NCBI RefSeq assembly: GCF_003431825.1
Contig: NZ_CP020083.1
Coordinates: forward strand, 2,394,501 to 2,458,500
Direction of reading: 5' to 3'
Source of the DNA: Blastomonas fulva
GTDB lineage: Bacteria; Pseudomonadota; Alphaproteobacteria; Sphingomonadales; Sphingomonadaceae
DNA: 64,000 nt
The notes under the pieces are model-generated. The model did not search any database. It worked only from the letters and a program-made list of their open reading frames with translations, and was not told the DNA's origin. Numbering within the stretch: the stretch's first letter is position 1; each line of letters starts with the position of its first letter. Position numbers and translations under genes: made by a program. Positions 24,737 through 33,654 of this stretch are shown here, one piece after another.

Positions 24737-25675
24737 TCAGGCCTTCACCAGCCCGATTTCCACCAGCCGCTGGTGCAGATAGTCGTCCGCCAGGATCGGC
24801 TCGGGGTAACGATTGGGCGTTTCTGCGCTGATGCAGCCTTCGAGCGTGCGGATCGGAAAGTCCGAGCGCAGGTGGAGGAAGAACGGCATCGAATAGCGGC
24901 TGTACTTCGCCCGGTCGCCCGCAGGGTTGCGCACGCGGTGCGTGGTCGAGGGCAGGGCGTGGTTAGTCAGCCGCTGCAGCATGTCGCCGACATTGACCAC
25001 CAGCGCGCCTTCGGGCGGACGCATGTCGATCCATGATCCGTCGCGTGCCAGCACTTCCAGGCCGCCTTCTTCAGCGCCCAGCAGCAGCGTGATCAGGTTG
25101 ATGTCCTCGTGCGCGCCCGCGCGAATCGCGCCTTCTTCGCCCTGCGCAGCGTCCATCGGCGGATAATGCAGCAGCCGCAGGATCGAATTGCCCTCGTGCA
25201 CCGCGGGCAGGAACCAGTCCTTGTCGAGCCCCAGATACACCGCGATTCGCGACAGGATGATGTTGCCCACCCGGTCGAACTCGGCAAACAGCGGTTCGAA
25301 GGTCTCGCGAAAACCCTCGGGACGCTCTGGCCAGACATTGCTGGGCATGGTGTGCGCGATCGGGCTGGCGGGGTCGATCTCGCGCCCGACATGCCAGAAT
25401 TCCTTGAGATCGTGCGCCTTGGCGTCCTTTGCGATTTCGGTACCGAACGGTGTATAGCCGCGCTGGCCGCCGGCCTCGGCGTCATAATAGCGGCGCTTTT
25501 CCTCGGTCGGCAGCGCAAAGAACTGCTCGGTCTTCTCCCAGCCCTGCTTGACCAGCGCCGGATCCAGCCCGTGATCCTTGATCATCGCAAAGCCATAGGT
25601 CGAAAAGCTGTCGCCCAGCTTGCGCGCCAGTTCGGCGGGTTCATCGGTGAGCGAGAGAATGGGCAGTTGTATCAT
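24737..25675 (-). CDS. 2-oxoglutarate/Fe(II) oxygenase, isopenicillin-N-synthase-like family
   Basis: 312 residues. The N-terminal DIOX_N-type region (PAELARKLGDSFSTYGFAMIKDHG) is followed by the 2OG-FeII_Oxy core. Metal ligands are H and D in AGAHEDINLITLLLG and a distal His in STTHRVRNP; RYSMPFFLH carries the RxS motif that binds 2-oxoglutarate. The family includes plant-type dioxygenases and ethylene-forming-like enzymes; bacterial members are mostly uncharacterised. No biosynthetic cluster surrounds it, so no substrate is proposed. Confidence 0.88.
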   Translation of the reverse strand: MIQLPILSLTDEPAELARKLGDSFSTYGFAMIKDHGLDPALVKQGWEKTEQFFALPTEEKRRYYDAEAGGQRGYTPFGTEIAKDAKAHDLKEFWHVGREIDPASPIAHTMPSNVWPERPEGFRETFEPLFAEFDRVGNIILSRIAVYLGLDKDWFLPAVHEGNSILRLLHYPPMDAAQGEEGAIRAGAHEDINLITLLLGAEEGGLEVLARDGSWIDMRPPEGALVVNVGDMLQRLTNHALPSTTHRVRNPAGDRAKYSRYSMPFFLHLRSDFPIRTLEGCISAETPNRYPEPILADDYLHQRLVEIGLVKA

Positions 25676-25743
25676 GATGCGGTCCGCAATAGCTGAGGGG
25701 ATGACGATATTTGCCCCATGTAGGCGTGCTGACGGGAAAAATC

Positions 25744-26172
25744 ATGACCCAATATTGGCTGATGAAATCGGAACCCGACGAATATGGCTGGGCCGATCTG
25801 GTAAAGGCAGGCGAGGGCACCTGGGACGGGGTGCGCAACGCACAGGCCTCCAACAATCTCAAGGCCATGCGGGCAGGAGACCTGGCGCTGTTCTATCACT
25901 CGCGCACCGGGCTCGAGGCGGTCGGGGTGATGGAAGTCAGCGCCGAAGCCTTTCCCGATCCCAAGGACGACACCGGACGCTGGGTCGCAGTGAAGGTGAA
26001 ACCGGTGTACCCGCTCAAAAAACCGGTGCCGCTCAAGGTGATGAAAGCGCGGCCCGCGCTCGCTGACATGGCCATGCTGCGCCAGTCGCGGCTGTCGGTG
26101 GCAGCGATCACGCCGGACGAGTGGGCGGAAATCATGGGCATGGCAGGGAACGCCCCTTCCACCACCGCGTAA
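25744..26172 (+). CDS. EVE-domain protein
   Basis: 142 residues beginning MTQYWLMKSEPDEYGWADLVKAG, the diagnostic EVE-domain start. It continues WDGVRNAQASNNLKAMRAGDLALFYHS and GVMEVSAEAFPDP. EVE belongs to the PUA-like/YTH superfamily that binds modified bases in DNA or RNA. Standalone EVE proteins of this size are common and of unknown role. ATG 25744 matches the family start; the ATG-like codon at 25711 adds non-family residues. Divergent from the oxygenase gene. Confidence 0.94.
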   Translation: MTQYWLMKSEPDEYGWADLVKAGEGTWDGVRNAQASNNLKAMRAGDLALFYHSRTGLEAVGVMEVSAEAFPDPKDDTGRWVAVKVKPVYPLKKPVPLKVMKARPALADMAMLRQSRLSVAAITPDEWAEIMGMAGNAPSTTA

Positions 26173-26223
26173 ATGTTCCTGAAGCGAGGCACGCGGCCTC
26201 GCGCTTTGACGAAGGAGCATTTT

Positions 26224-26406
26224 ATGGGTGAATTCAAGGACAAAGCCGCAGGCGTTGGCAATGATCTGGCCGGCAAGGCCAAGGAAGGCATTGGCCGCGC
26301 AACCGACAACCCCGAACTGGTCGCCGAAGGCGAAGCTCAGCAGCTCAAGGGCGATGCCCAGAAGCTCAAGGGCGACGTCAAGGGCGCGTTCGGCGACAAG
26401 ATCTGA
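26224..26406 (+). CDS. CsbD-family stress-response protein
   Basis: 60 residues: MGEFKDKAAGVGNDLAGKAKEGIG, then a segment ending KGAFGDKI. This is the CsbD family of small, charged, amphipathic-helix proteins, in Bacillus part of the sigma-B general stress response. GAAGGAG before the ATG at 26224 fixes the start, dropping an upstream 17-residue extension. It sits 51 bases after the EVE gene with a strong terminator behind it. Confidence 0.93.
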   Translation: MGEFKDKAAGVGNDLAGKAKEGIGRATDNPELVAEGEAQQLKGDAQKLKGDVKGAFGDKI

Positions 26407-26432
26407 TCCTTCCGATCTGATCTGACGTGACA

Positions 26433-26473
26433 AAAAACCGGCCCCCTAAGCTAGCGGGGGGCCGGTTTTTTTG
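26433..26473 (+). terminator. Rho-independent terminator after the CsbD gene
   Basis: An AACCGGCCCCC arm at 26436-26446 pairs with GGGGGGCCGGTT after a CTAAGCTAG-type loop, followed by TTTTTTTG. It can serve both strands (A-run upstream), also closing the opposing TPP-enzyme gene that ends at 26529. Confidence 0.92.
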
Positions 26474-26528
26474 TGTGCGTCGCGAGCGGCCCGCTCTTGG
26501 TCAGGGGGAGCCGGTAGTGCGCTCAGCC

Positions 26529-28199
26529 TTATCGGTTCCGCAACCCGCTCACCGTCGCACCGCTCGCGGCGATTGCCTCGATGTCGGTCTTCAGGTGCAG
26601 CAACTTCAACCCCGGTTGCGCCAGCGCCTCGCCCAGCGCAGGCGCGAACTCTTCTGTGCGCTCCACCGTCGCCGCCCAGCCGCCATAAGCGCGGGCGAGC
26701 GCAGCGAAGTCAGGGTTTTTGAGCGTCGTTGCCGACAGCCGCGCGGGATATTCGCGCTCCTGATGCATGCGGATGGTGCCATAGGCGCCATTGTCGACCA
26801 CGATCACCAGCAGATCGGCGTCGTATTGGACCGCGGTTGCCAGCTCCTGCCCGTTCATGAGGAAATCGCCATCGCCGGCGATCGCGACGACCTTGCGGTC
26901 ACGGAGGCGCAGCGCGGCGGCGACGGCGGCGGGCACGCCATAGCCCATCGCCCCCGCGGTCGGTGCCAATTGCGAGGGCTTTTCGCCATAATGCCAATAG
27001 CGGTGCCACCAGCCCGAAAAATTGCCCGCGCCGTTGCAGATCACCGTGTCGGCGGGCATCGCATCGCGCATCGCGCGCACGCACTGGCCGAGGTCCAGCA
27101 GCACGCCGGTCGGTTGCGGATCCGACCAGGCGAGCCATTCGGCATGCGCCTGCTCGCCGGTATCGAAGCGCACCGCGTCCCCATCCCACGCTTCTGAGTC
27201 CCACAACGCCGCCGCCTCGGCGAACTCGTCCATGTCGGCGCACAGCGGCAAATCGGTACGGTAGACGCGGCCCAGCTCGTTGGGGTCGGGATGGACGTGG
27301 ACCAGCAGCTGGCCGGGATGTTCAGGAGTGATCAGCGTATAGCCATCGGTGGTCGCCTCGCCCAGCCGCGCACCGACCGCGAGGATCAGGTCGGCGGCCT
27401 TAACCCGCGCCACCAGCTTCGGGTTAGGCCCATAGCCCAGATTGCCCGCCCAGACGGGCGAGGCGTTGTCGAACGCGTCCTGCTGGCGGAAGGCGCAGGC
27501 CACCGGCAGACCGATCCGCTCGGCGAACTCCTGGAAGTTCGCGCGCGCCGAGGGGCTCCAGTCCGCGCCACCGATGATCGCGATCGGCGCCTTTGCGCCG
27601 CCAAGCATCTCCATCAGCACCGCAAAGCCGTTGGGGCATACCGGCTGCGCGGGGCGGGTGACGTGCGGACGGTCGGCGACTTCGGCCACGTCCTTGAGCA
27701 TGTCCTCGGGCAGCGCGAGCACCACAGGGCCCGGGCGTCCCGAAATCGCGACCGAAAAGGCGCGGGCGACGTATTCGGGGATGCGCGCCGCATCGTCGAT
27801 TCGCGCTGCCCATTTGCAAAGCGGCGCGAACATGGCCTGGAAATCGACCTCCTGAAAGCCCTCGCGGTCGCGCATTCCCCGATCGACATCGCCGATGAAC
27901 AGCACCATCGGCTTGCTGTCCTGCATGGCCACATGCACGCCGATGCTGGCATTGGTCGCGCCGGGCCCGCGCGTGACAAAGGCGACTCCGGGCCGCCCGG
28001 TCATCGCGCCATCCGCGCACGCCATGAAGGTGACGCCGCCCTCCTGGCGGCACACGATCGTTTCGATCGCGGGCACATCGTGGAGCGCATCGAGCACCGC
28101 GAGAAAGCTCTCGCCGGGCACGGTGAAGATGCGGTCGCACCCTTGCGCGACCAGTTGATCGACGAGAATCCGGCCACCGGTGCGGGAGATGCTGGTCAT
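26529..28199 (-). CDS. Thiamine-pyrophosphate enzyme, acetolactate-synthase-like
   Basis: 556 residues from ATG 28199 (MTSISRTGGRILVDQL). The N-terminal Pyr domain has GCDRIFTVPGESFLAVLDAL with the cofactor-activating Glu, then CRQEGGVTFMACADG. A central domain follows (GGAKAPIAIIGGADW), then the PP domain with GDGDFLMNGQELATAVQYDADLLVIVVDN, the GDG...N TPP motif. It resembles catabolic acetolactate-synthase-like proteins that lack a partner small subunit. Oxo-acid decarboxylase or ligase activity is plausible; the substrate is open. GTG/ATG starts at 28280/28259 would add a Pro-rich tail. Confidence 0.88.
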   Translation of the reverse strand: MTSISRTGGRILVDQLVAQGCDRIFTVPGESFLAVLDALHDVPAIETIVCRQEGGVTFMACADGAMTGRPGVAFVTRGPGATNASIGVHVAMQDSKPMVLFIGDVDRGMRDREGFQEVDFQAMFAPLCKWAARIDDAARIPEYVARAFSVAISGRPGPVVLALPEDMLKDVAEVADRPHVTRPAQPVCPNGFAVLMEMLGGAKAPIAIIGGADWSPSARANFQEFAERIGLPVACAFRQQDAFDNASPVWAGNLGYGPNPKLVARVKAADLILAVGARLGEATTDGYTLITPEHPGQLLVHVHPDPNELGRVYRTDLPLCADMDEFAEAAALWDSEAWDGDAVRFDTGEQAHAEWLAWSDPQPTGVLLDLGQCVRAMRDAMPADTVICNGAGNFSGWWHRYWHYGEKPSQLAPTAGAMGYGVPAAVAAALRLRDRKVVAIAGDGDFLMNGQELATAVQYDADLLVIVVDNGAYGTIRMHQEREYPARLSATTLKNPDFAALARAYGGWAATVERTEEFAPALGEALAQPGLKLLHLKTDIEAIAASGATVSGLRNR

Positions 28200-28330
28200 G
28201 GGGTGCGGGTCCTCTGCCTGTGCGGTCGGAGCGGGTGGCATCCCGCCTTGATTGGCCATGGGGCTAAAGCGGGCGGGCACGGCGTGTCAACATGGTGCGC
28301 CGCCCGAGCGGGGATGGATGTGGATCGGGG

Positions 28331-29311
28331 CTAGAAACCGTAGACCAGCGTCAACCGGCTGGTGGTGTCGGTCGGGGCACGGCCCAGCGCGGGGGTCGAT
28401 TCATACTGCACGGTATAGGACAGGCGCGCCTTCAGCTTGCCGATCAGCTGGCTGTCGAGCGCGGCGACCGAAAACAGCGTGCTGCGTTGCTCGTCGACAT
28501 AGGCGCTGGCGGCTTCCGAAAGACTGATCGTCGGGGTCAGCTTGAGCTTGATATCGACCGAGGCGAGACCCGCGACGACCGATTCGTCCATCCCCGTGGT
28601 AAGCTGCGTAAACCGCCAGGCGGGCCCAGCCTTGACGCTGAGCTTGGCATTGTCGCCGGTGAGGAAGCTGTAACCCACCCCGCCTGAAATCGAATAGCGT
28701 GCGTGAAAGCCCTGGAAACGGTCCTGCTCGTATTGGCCGAGGCCATAGACATAGCCGCGCTCGTTGAACTTGTAGTTGGGCTCGACGCTGAAGCGATATT
28801 GTTCGCGCACCACGACATCGCTGGTTTCCTGGTAATCCGCCCGCCCGAGCAGGCCGACGCGCCAGTCCTCGCCCTCAGCAGTGAGCTTGAGCCCCGCAGC
28901 AAGCCCCATGCCTGGAGCATTGCCGGTGGTGGTGAACGCGCCCAGCTCGCCTTCGCCCGACCATTTGGTCTGCGCGTGCGCCGTTTCCTCGGCTGGCTGA
29001 GCAGATGCCGCAACCACAGGAGCCACCGGGACGGCAGCCTCGGCCACCACCACCGTCGCGGCGGGAGGGGGCGGGGCCGTTTGCGTCGAGGAATCGGTGC
29101 GGAACGCGGCGACCTGTGCGTCGATCGCTTCTGCGGCTTGTGGATGCGCCTGCTTGGCATAGCGCAGCACCACATCGAGCCCGGCCTTGTCGCCCGAACG
29201 CAGGGCGGTGTCGATCAGCTTGGTAATTCCATCGGGCGCCTGCGCGGCGAGCGGCTGGGCAGCTGCAAGAATCACGGCGAGCACGCTCAGCGCGGCGCGG
29301 GTGGTGGTCAT
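28331..29311 (-). CDS. DUF481-family outer-membrane beta-barrel protein
   Basis: 326 residues. MTTTRAALSVLAVILAAAQPLAAQA is a signal peptide. Residues about 25-100 are helical with an Ala/Pro linker; the remaining 220 are alternating beta strands (WSGEGELGAFTTTGNAPGMGLAAGLKL ... LSYTVQYESTPALGRAPTDTTSRLTLVYGF), ending in the terminal Phe typical of outer-membrane barrels. This matches the DUF481/YdiY group of salt-induced outer-membrane proteins. Upstream of rppH on another transcript; role unknown. Confidence 0.85.
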   Translation of the reverse strand: MTTTRAALSVLAVILAAAQPLAAQAPDGITKLIDTALRSGDKAGLDVVLRYAKQAHPQAAEAIDAQVAAFRTDSSTQTAPPPPAATVVVAEAAVPVAPVVAASAQPAEETAHAQTKWSGEGELGAFTTTGNAPGMGLAAGLKLTAEGEDWRVGLLGRADYQETSDVVVREQYRFSVEPNYKFNERGYVYGLGQYEQDRFQGFHARYSISGGVGYSFLTGDNAKLSVKAGPAWRFTQLTTGMDESVVAGLASVDIKLKLTPTISLSEAASAYVDEQRSTLFSVAALDSQLIGKLKARLSYTVQYESTPALGRAPTDTTSRLTLVYGF

Positions 29312-29348
29312 GTCAGGCATCCCGGGGTTGCGAACAGGAATGCGCAGC

Positions 29349-29825
29349 CTAGATCAGCGGGCGGAACTCTTCCACCACCGCGCGGTACAACCGTCGCTTG
29401 AAAGGCACGATCAGTCCCTCCAGCGTCTCCGCCGAGGTCCATTTCCAGCTGCGGAATTCCTGGTGGTCGGTTTCAATGTTGATGTCGGCATCGGTGCCCA
29501 TGAAGCGCATCAGGAACCAGAACTGGCGCTGGCCGCGATATTTGCCACCCCACATCTTGCCCATCAGATCGGCAGGAAGATCATAGAGATGCTCGTCGCG
29601 CGAGCGGGCGATCACCTCGACCAGATGCGCCGCGATGCCGGTTTCCTCGCCCAGTTCGCGATAGGCCGCCTGTTCGGGCTCCTCGCCGGGATCGATACCG
29701 CCCTGCGGCATCTGCCAGGCGTCGGCGCTGCTATCCAGCCGCTGGCCGACGAACACCTTGCCGTCGTTGTTGACCAGCATGATTCCCGCGCAGGGACGAT
29801 AGGGGAGACTGTCAAATTCACTCAT
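29349..29825 (-). CDS. rppH: RNA pyrophosphohydrolase (Nudix)
   Basis: 158 residues, the size of alphaproteobacterial RppH. The start YRPCAGIMLVNNDGKVFVGQR and WQMPQGGIDPGEEPEQAAYRELGEETGI show the complete Nudix box (GX5EX7REUXEEXGU). FWFLMRFMG and EFRSWKWTSAETL follow family consensus. The enzyme removes pyrophosphate from 5'-triphosphorylated RNAs, starting RNase E-dependent decay. It starts 18 bases after the stop of the exported-protein gene on the same strand and may be co-transcribed. Confidence 0.95.
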   Translation of the reverse strand: MSEFDSLPYRPCAGIMLVNNDGKVFVGQRLDSSADAWQMPQGGIDPGEEPEQAAYRELGEETGIAAHLVEVIARSRDEHLYDLPADLMGKMWGGKYRGQRQFWFLMRFMGTDADINIETDHQEFRSWKWTSAETLEGLIVPFKRRLYRAVVEEFRPLI

Positions 29826-29842
29826 GTCTGCCGCCTTAGCGG

Positions 29843-30583
29843 TCAGCGGGCATCAAAGGCAATTGAACAATCGTCAGATGGCGTCTGCGTCCGACAAAAG
29901 CCGATGGACCGAAAGCGGCCCATCACCGCCTTGACGGCCTCGTCGCCGATCGGCTCGCCGCCCGGAGCAAAGCCTTCCCCGCGTTCGGCATATTGCAGCA
30001 CGACCACATTTTGCGCGTCGCGCAGCAGCAGCGCCAGAAACTGCTCGCCGCGGCCCGAAGTCGCGCCGGGATAGCCGCCGGCTGCGATCGATCCGCAGCC
30101 GTTGCTCGACAGATTGAATTCGGTGCCGTCGCTGGTGCGCCCGCTGGCGATGACGCGCGAGAAGTTGGCCTGCTGGCATCCCTGGCTGGTGTTGAAGAAG
30201 CGCGCCTGCATCTCTGCGGTGGAGACCGGCGAGGACCCCGCGCCGCCGAACGCGGACAGCGTGATCATCCGGGTCCAGCTTTCCACGGTTGCACCCTGCG
30301 GCACGAACTCCAGGATCATCTGCCGCTCGTTCTTCGCTTCGTAGACAGGCTCGAAGGTGTCGAACAGCCGGAACGAGACATTGCGGTCGAACACCGGCGT
30401 GCTGAAGCTGCAGCAACCTTCCGAGTTTGCGGCGCGCTGTTGCTGAAAGTCGCGCGCGACCCCGGCAAAATCGGCCTTGTTGCGGACCTTGGGCGCGGAC
30501 TGCGCGGCCGATGGCGTTGCCTGCAACAGCACCGCCGCCAGCAGGCCGGTCGCCAGCCCCCGCGCCAGGCTTTGCCTGCTCAC
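29843..30583 (-). CDS. Exported hypothetical protein
   Basis: 246 residues using GTG at 30583, whose GTGA overlaps the stop of the upstream esterase gene. VSRQSLARGLATGLLAAVLLQATPSAAQ is a signal peptide. The mature protein has cysteines (EGCCSF, SQGCQQ, SNGCGS, GFCRTQ) suggesting disulfides, and beta-rich stretches such as NERQMILEFVPQGATVESWTRMITL. Not a family I recognise. It lies between an alpha/beta-hydrolase and rppH, and translational coupling to the hydrolase suggests they are made together. The longer open frame extending to 31345 is a shadow of the esterase. Confidence 0.78.
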   Translation of the reverse strand: MSRQSLARGLATGLLAAVLLQATPSAAQSAPKVRNKADFAGVARDFQQQRAANSEGCCSFSTPVFDRNVSFRLFDTFEPVYEAKNERQMILEFVPQGATVESWTRMITLSAFGGAGSSPVSTAEMQARFFNTSQGCQQANFSRVIASGRTSDGTEFNLSSNGCGSIAAGGYPGATSGRGEQFLALLLRDAQNVVVLQYAERGEGFAPGGEPIGDEAVKAVMGRFRSIGFCRTQTPSDDCSIAFDAR

Positions 30584-31557
30584 AGCTTGAGCATCGCTTT
30601 CATGCCGCGGAAAATCGCGTCGCAATCCTCCTGCGCGCTGGGTGCGCCCTTGCGCAGGCAGATGAAGCCGTGGATCGTGCCGCGCATCTCCATATAGGTC
30701 ACATCGACCCCGGCCTTCACCGCGCGCGCGGCGAAATCGCGGCCCTGGTCGCGCAAGGGGTCGAGCCCAGCGGTGACCAGCAGCGTTGGCGGCAGGCTGG
30801 CGATATCGCCATTGATGCAATCGTTGCGGGCATCGCCGGGAGTCGCGGCATAGGCGGTCCCGAACCAGTTCATCGTGTCGGCGGTGAGCAGATAGCCCTC
30901 GGCAAAGTCGGTGAACGACCCGCCGGTCTGCGTCGAATCGACGACCGGATAGAGCGGTGCCTGTGCGATCACCGGGACCGATGCCGGATTGGCGATCAGC
31001 GCCTGGGAGGTGACGATCGTCAGGTTTCCGCCCGCGCTGTCTCCGGTGAAGACAAGTCCGGTGATGTCGAGCCCCAGCGTCTTGCCGTTGTCCGCGAGCC
31101 AGCGTGCCGCGGCTTCGCAATCGTCCGTGGCGGCGGGGAAGGGGTGTTCGGGCGCGAGGCGATAGTCGACGGCGATCACCGGCAGGTCCACCTCGGCGGC
31201 CAGTTCGGTGCAATAGGGATGGTGCGTGTCCAGATCGCCGATCACGAATCCGCCGCCGTGGAAGAACATGATAACCGGGCCCGCCGCGCGGGTTTCGCGC
31301 GCATCGTAATAGCGCAGGCGGATCTCGCCGCCGGGGCCGGGGCAAGTGAGGTCGCGCACGATGGCAAGTTCGGTCGGCTCGGCATCGGCGACGAAGCGCA
31401 TCATGCGATAGGCATCGCGCGCATCGGCGGGGGTCATCTCGTTCATCGGCGGCGCGCCTGCAGCCGACAGCATCGCCAGCAGCATCGCAACATCGGGCCG
31501 CACGAACGGGCCTGTTGTCGCGTCGGCATCACGTTGCAGTTCGATGGTGTCGCTCAT
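30580..31557 (-). CDS. Alpha/beta-hydrolase, hormone-sensitive-lipase family esterase
   Basis: 325 residues from ATG 31557 (MSDTIELQRDADATTGPF), preceded by GAGGATG. The oxyanion-hole motif HGGGF lies in IMFFHGGGFVIGDLDTHHPYC, the nucleophile elbow is GDSAGG (FTGDSAGGNLTIV), the acid is in TAGLDPLRDQG, and the His in GTIHGFICLR. This is the HSL/type IV esterase group, which hydrolyses short-chain esters. It is divergent from korA. Upstream frame to 32460 is a korA shadow. Confidence 0.92.
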   Translation of the reverse strand: MSDTIELQRDADATTGPFVRPDVAMLLAMLSAAGAPPMNEMTPADARDAYRMMRFVADAEPTELAIVRDLTCPGPGGEIRLRYYDARETRAAGPVIMFFHGGGFVIGDLDTHHPYCTELAAEVDLPVIAVDYRLAPEHPFPAATDDCEAAARWLADNGKTLGLDITGLVFTGDSAGGNLTIVTSQALIANPASVPVIAQAPLYPVVDSTQTGGSFTDFAEGYLLTADTMNWFGTAYAATPGDARNDCINGDIASLPPTLLVTAGLDPLRDQGRDFAARAVKAGVDVTYMEMRGTIHGFICLRKGAPSAQEDCDAIFRGMKAMLKL

Positions 31558-31770
31558 TCGGATCATCCTCTGTTTGTGTTTAACCGGGAGGTTAACGCGT
31601 CGGATGCTGCGGGTCCATCGGCAAAATCGGGTGGCCAATCGAGGCCCGGTTTGATCCTGATCAACGACGCACGCGCTGCTGTCTGCTGTCACAAAAACCA
31701 AATTGCGTGCCCGCCGCCCGGTGCTACACCTATCAGCGCGCTCACGTCGAAACTTAGGGGTCTGTGTTCC

Positions 31771-33639
31771 ATGGCAACCGCCGCGCTCGATCGTACCGAC
31801 ACCATCACCCAGACACCTGACGCCATCGTGGTGCGCTTTGCCGGGGACAGCGGCGACGGTATGCAGCTGACCGGGGGGCAGTTCACGCTGTCCACCGCGC
31901 TGGCAGGCAACGACCTTGCGACCTTCCCCGATTTTCCCGCCGAAATCCGCGCGCCGCAGGGCACGCTGTTCGGCGTTTCGGCGTTCCAGATCAACTTTGG
32001 CAGCAGCGAGATCGATACCGCGGGCGATGTCCCCGACGTCCTCGTCGCGATGAACCCGGCGGCGCTCAAGACCAATGTCGGCGCGCTCAAGGAAGGCGGG
32101 CTGATCATCGCCGACGAGGGCGAGTTTTCGAAGCGCAACCTCGACAAGGCGAAGTACGAGACCAATCCGCTTGAGGACGGATCGCTGGCCAAGTGGCAGC
32201 TGATGAAGTTCAACATCTCGCAGATGACGCTGGATGCGGTCAAACCGCACGGCCTTGGCAACAAGGAAGCGCTGCGCTGCAAGAACATGTGGACGCTGGG
32301 GCTGGCATTGTGGATGTTCTCGCGCAAGCGCCAGCCCATCATCGACTGGCTGGAGGCGAAGTTCGCGGGCAAGCCCGACATCCTCGCGGCCAATATCGCC
32401 GCGTTGAACGCGGGACACGCCTTTGGCGAAACGGCGGAACTCTCCGGCCCGATGCGGCAATACGCGATGCCTGCCTCGCCCGCGGTGCCGGGGCTGTACC
32501 GCACGGTCACCGGCGCCGAGTCGATCTCGCTGGGTCTAGTCGCTGGCGCGCAATTGGCCGGGCTGCCGATGTTCTTCGGCGGCTATCCGATCACGCCAGC
32601 CAGCGCGATCCTCCACCATCTGTCGCGGCTCAAGGAATATCACGTCACCACCTTCCAGGCCGAGGACGAGATCGCCGCGATCTGCGCCGCGATCGGCGCG
32701 AGCTATGCAGGCTTGCTCGGCGTCACCTCGTCCTCCGGCCCTGGCATCGCCCTGAAGGGCGAGGCGATGGGGCTGGCGATCATGACCGAACTGCCGCTGG
32801 TCATCGTCAATTCGCAGCGCGGCGGGCCTTCGACGGGGCTGCCGACCAAGACCGAGCAATCCGACCTCTATCAGGCGGTTTATGGCCGCAACGGCGATGC
32901 GCCGATGCCGGTGATCGCCGCGCGCTCGCCCGCCGACGCATTCGACTGCGCGATCGAGGCGTGCCGCATCGCGGTGCATTACATGACCCCGGTGATGCTG
33001 CTGACAGATGGCTATATCGCCAATGCCGCAGAGCCGTGGAAGGTGCCCGACATGGCGAGCTACAAGGCCTTTCCGGTGGAGTTCATGGGCAAGGCGCAGG
33101 AGGGCGGCTTCCTGCCCTATGCGCGCGACGAAAAGCTCGCGCGGCCCTGGGTCAAGCCTGGAACGCCCGGGCTGATGCACCGCATCGGCGGGATCGAAAA
33201 GGCGCTGGGCACCGGGCATATCGATTATGCGCCCGCCAACCACCAGGCGATGACCGACATCCGCCAGAACAAGGTGCTGGGCGTGGCGGACTCGATCCCC
33301 GATCAGGAGGTGGTCGTGGGCGCGGCGGGCGGCAAGCTCGCGGTGGTCGGCTGGGGATCGACCTATGGCCCGATCCACCAGGCGGTATTGCGTGCGCGCC
33401 GCGCCGGGCACGACGTCAGCCACATCCACATCCGCCATATCTGGCCGACCCCGAAGAATCTGGGCGCACTGCTGCACAGCTTCGAGCATGTGCTGGTGCC
33501 CGAAATGAACACCGGCCAGCTCAAGACCCTGCTGCGCGACCAGTTCCTGGTCGATGCCAGGCCGCTCAACAAGACATCGGGCCAGCCGTTCGCGATCGCG
33601 GAGATCGAGGCGGCGATTGCAGCAACCCTCTCCAGTTAA
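31771..33639 (+). CDS. korA: 2-oxoacid:ferredoxin oxidoreductase, fused gamma-alpha subunit
   Basis: 622 residues. Residues about 15-200 are the gamma domain (VVRFAGDSGDGMQLTGGQFTLSTALAG, then APQGTLFGVSAFQINFGSSEID). The rest is the alpha domain with GGYPITPASAILHHLSRLKEY and VTSSSGPGIALKGEAMGLAIMTELPLVIVNSQRGGPSTGLPTKTEQSDL, the substrate/TPP side. With KorB it oxidises a 2-oxoacid, most likely 2-oxoglutarate, to the acyl-CoA with ferredoxin as acceptor. Such two-subunit Kor enzymes occur in aerobic alphaproteobacteria. korB begins 15 bases later. The frame upstream of 31771 is the shadow of the divergent esterase. Confidence 0.93.
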   Translation: MATAALDRTDTITQTPDAIVVRFAGDSGDGMQLTGGQFTLSTALAGNDLATFPDFPAEIRAPQGTLFGVSAFQINFGSSEIDTAGDVPDVLVAMNPAALKTNVGALKEGGLIIADEGEFSKRNLDKAKYETNPLEDGSLAKWQLMKFNISQMTLDAVKPHGLGNKEALRCKNMWTLGLALWMFSRKRQPIIDWLEAKFAGKPDILAANIAALNAGHAFGETAELSGPMRQYAMPASPAVPGLYRTVTGAESISLGLVAGAQLAGLPMFFGGYPITPASAILHHLSRLKEYHVTTFQAEDEIAAICAAIGASYAGLLGVTSSSGPGIALKGEAMGLAIMTELPLVIVNSQRGGPSTGLPTKTEQSDLYQAVYGRNGDAPMPVIAARSPADAFDCAIEACRIAVHYMTPVMLLTDGYIANAAEPWKVPDMASYKAFPVEFMGKAQEGGFLPYARDEKLARPWVKPGTPGLMHRIGGIEKALGTGHIDYAPANHQAMTDIRQNKVLGVADSIPDQEVVVGAAGGKLAVVGWGSTYGPIHQAVLRARRAGHDVSHIHIRHIWPTPKNLGALLHSFEHVLVPEMNTGQLKTLLRDQFLVDARPLNKTSGQPFAIAEIEAAIAATLSS

Positions 33640-33654
33640 CGGGACGTTTTGACG

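Noticed and set aside
29843..31345. A 500-residue minus-strand frame
   Set aside because: The first half is Arg/Pro-rich shadow of the esterase gene; only the part from GTG 30583 with a signal peptide is a credible gene.
30427..33639. A single 1070-residue frame covering the korA region and its upstream side
   Set aside because: Only the part from ATG 31771 shows family motifs; the upstream half is the antisense shadow of the esterase and exported-protein genes.
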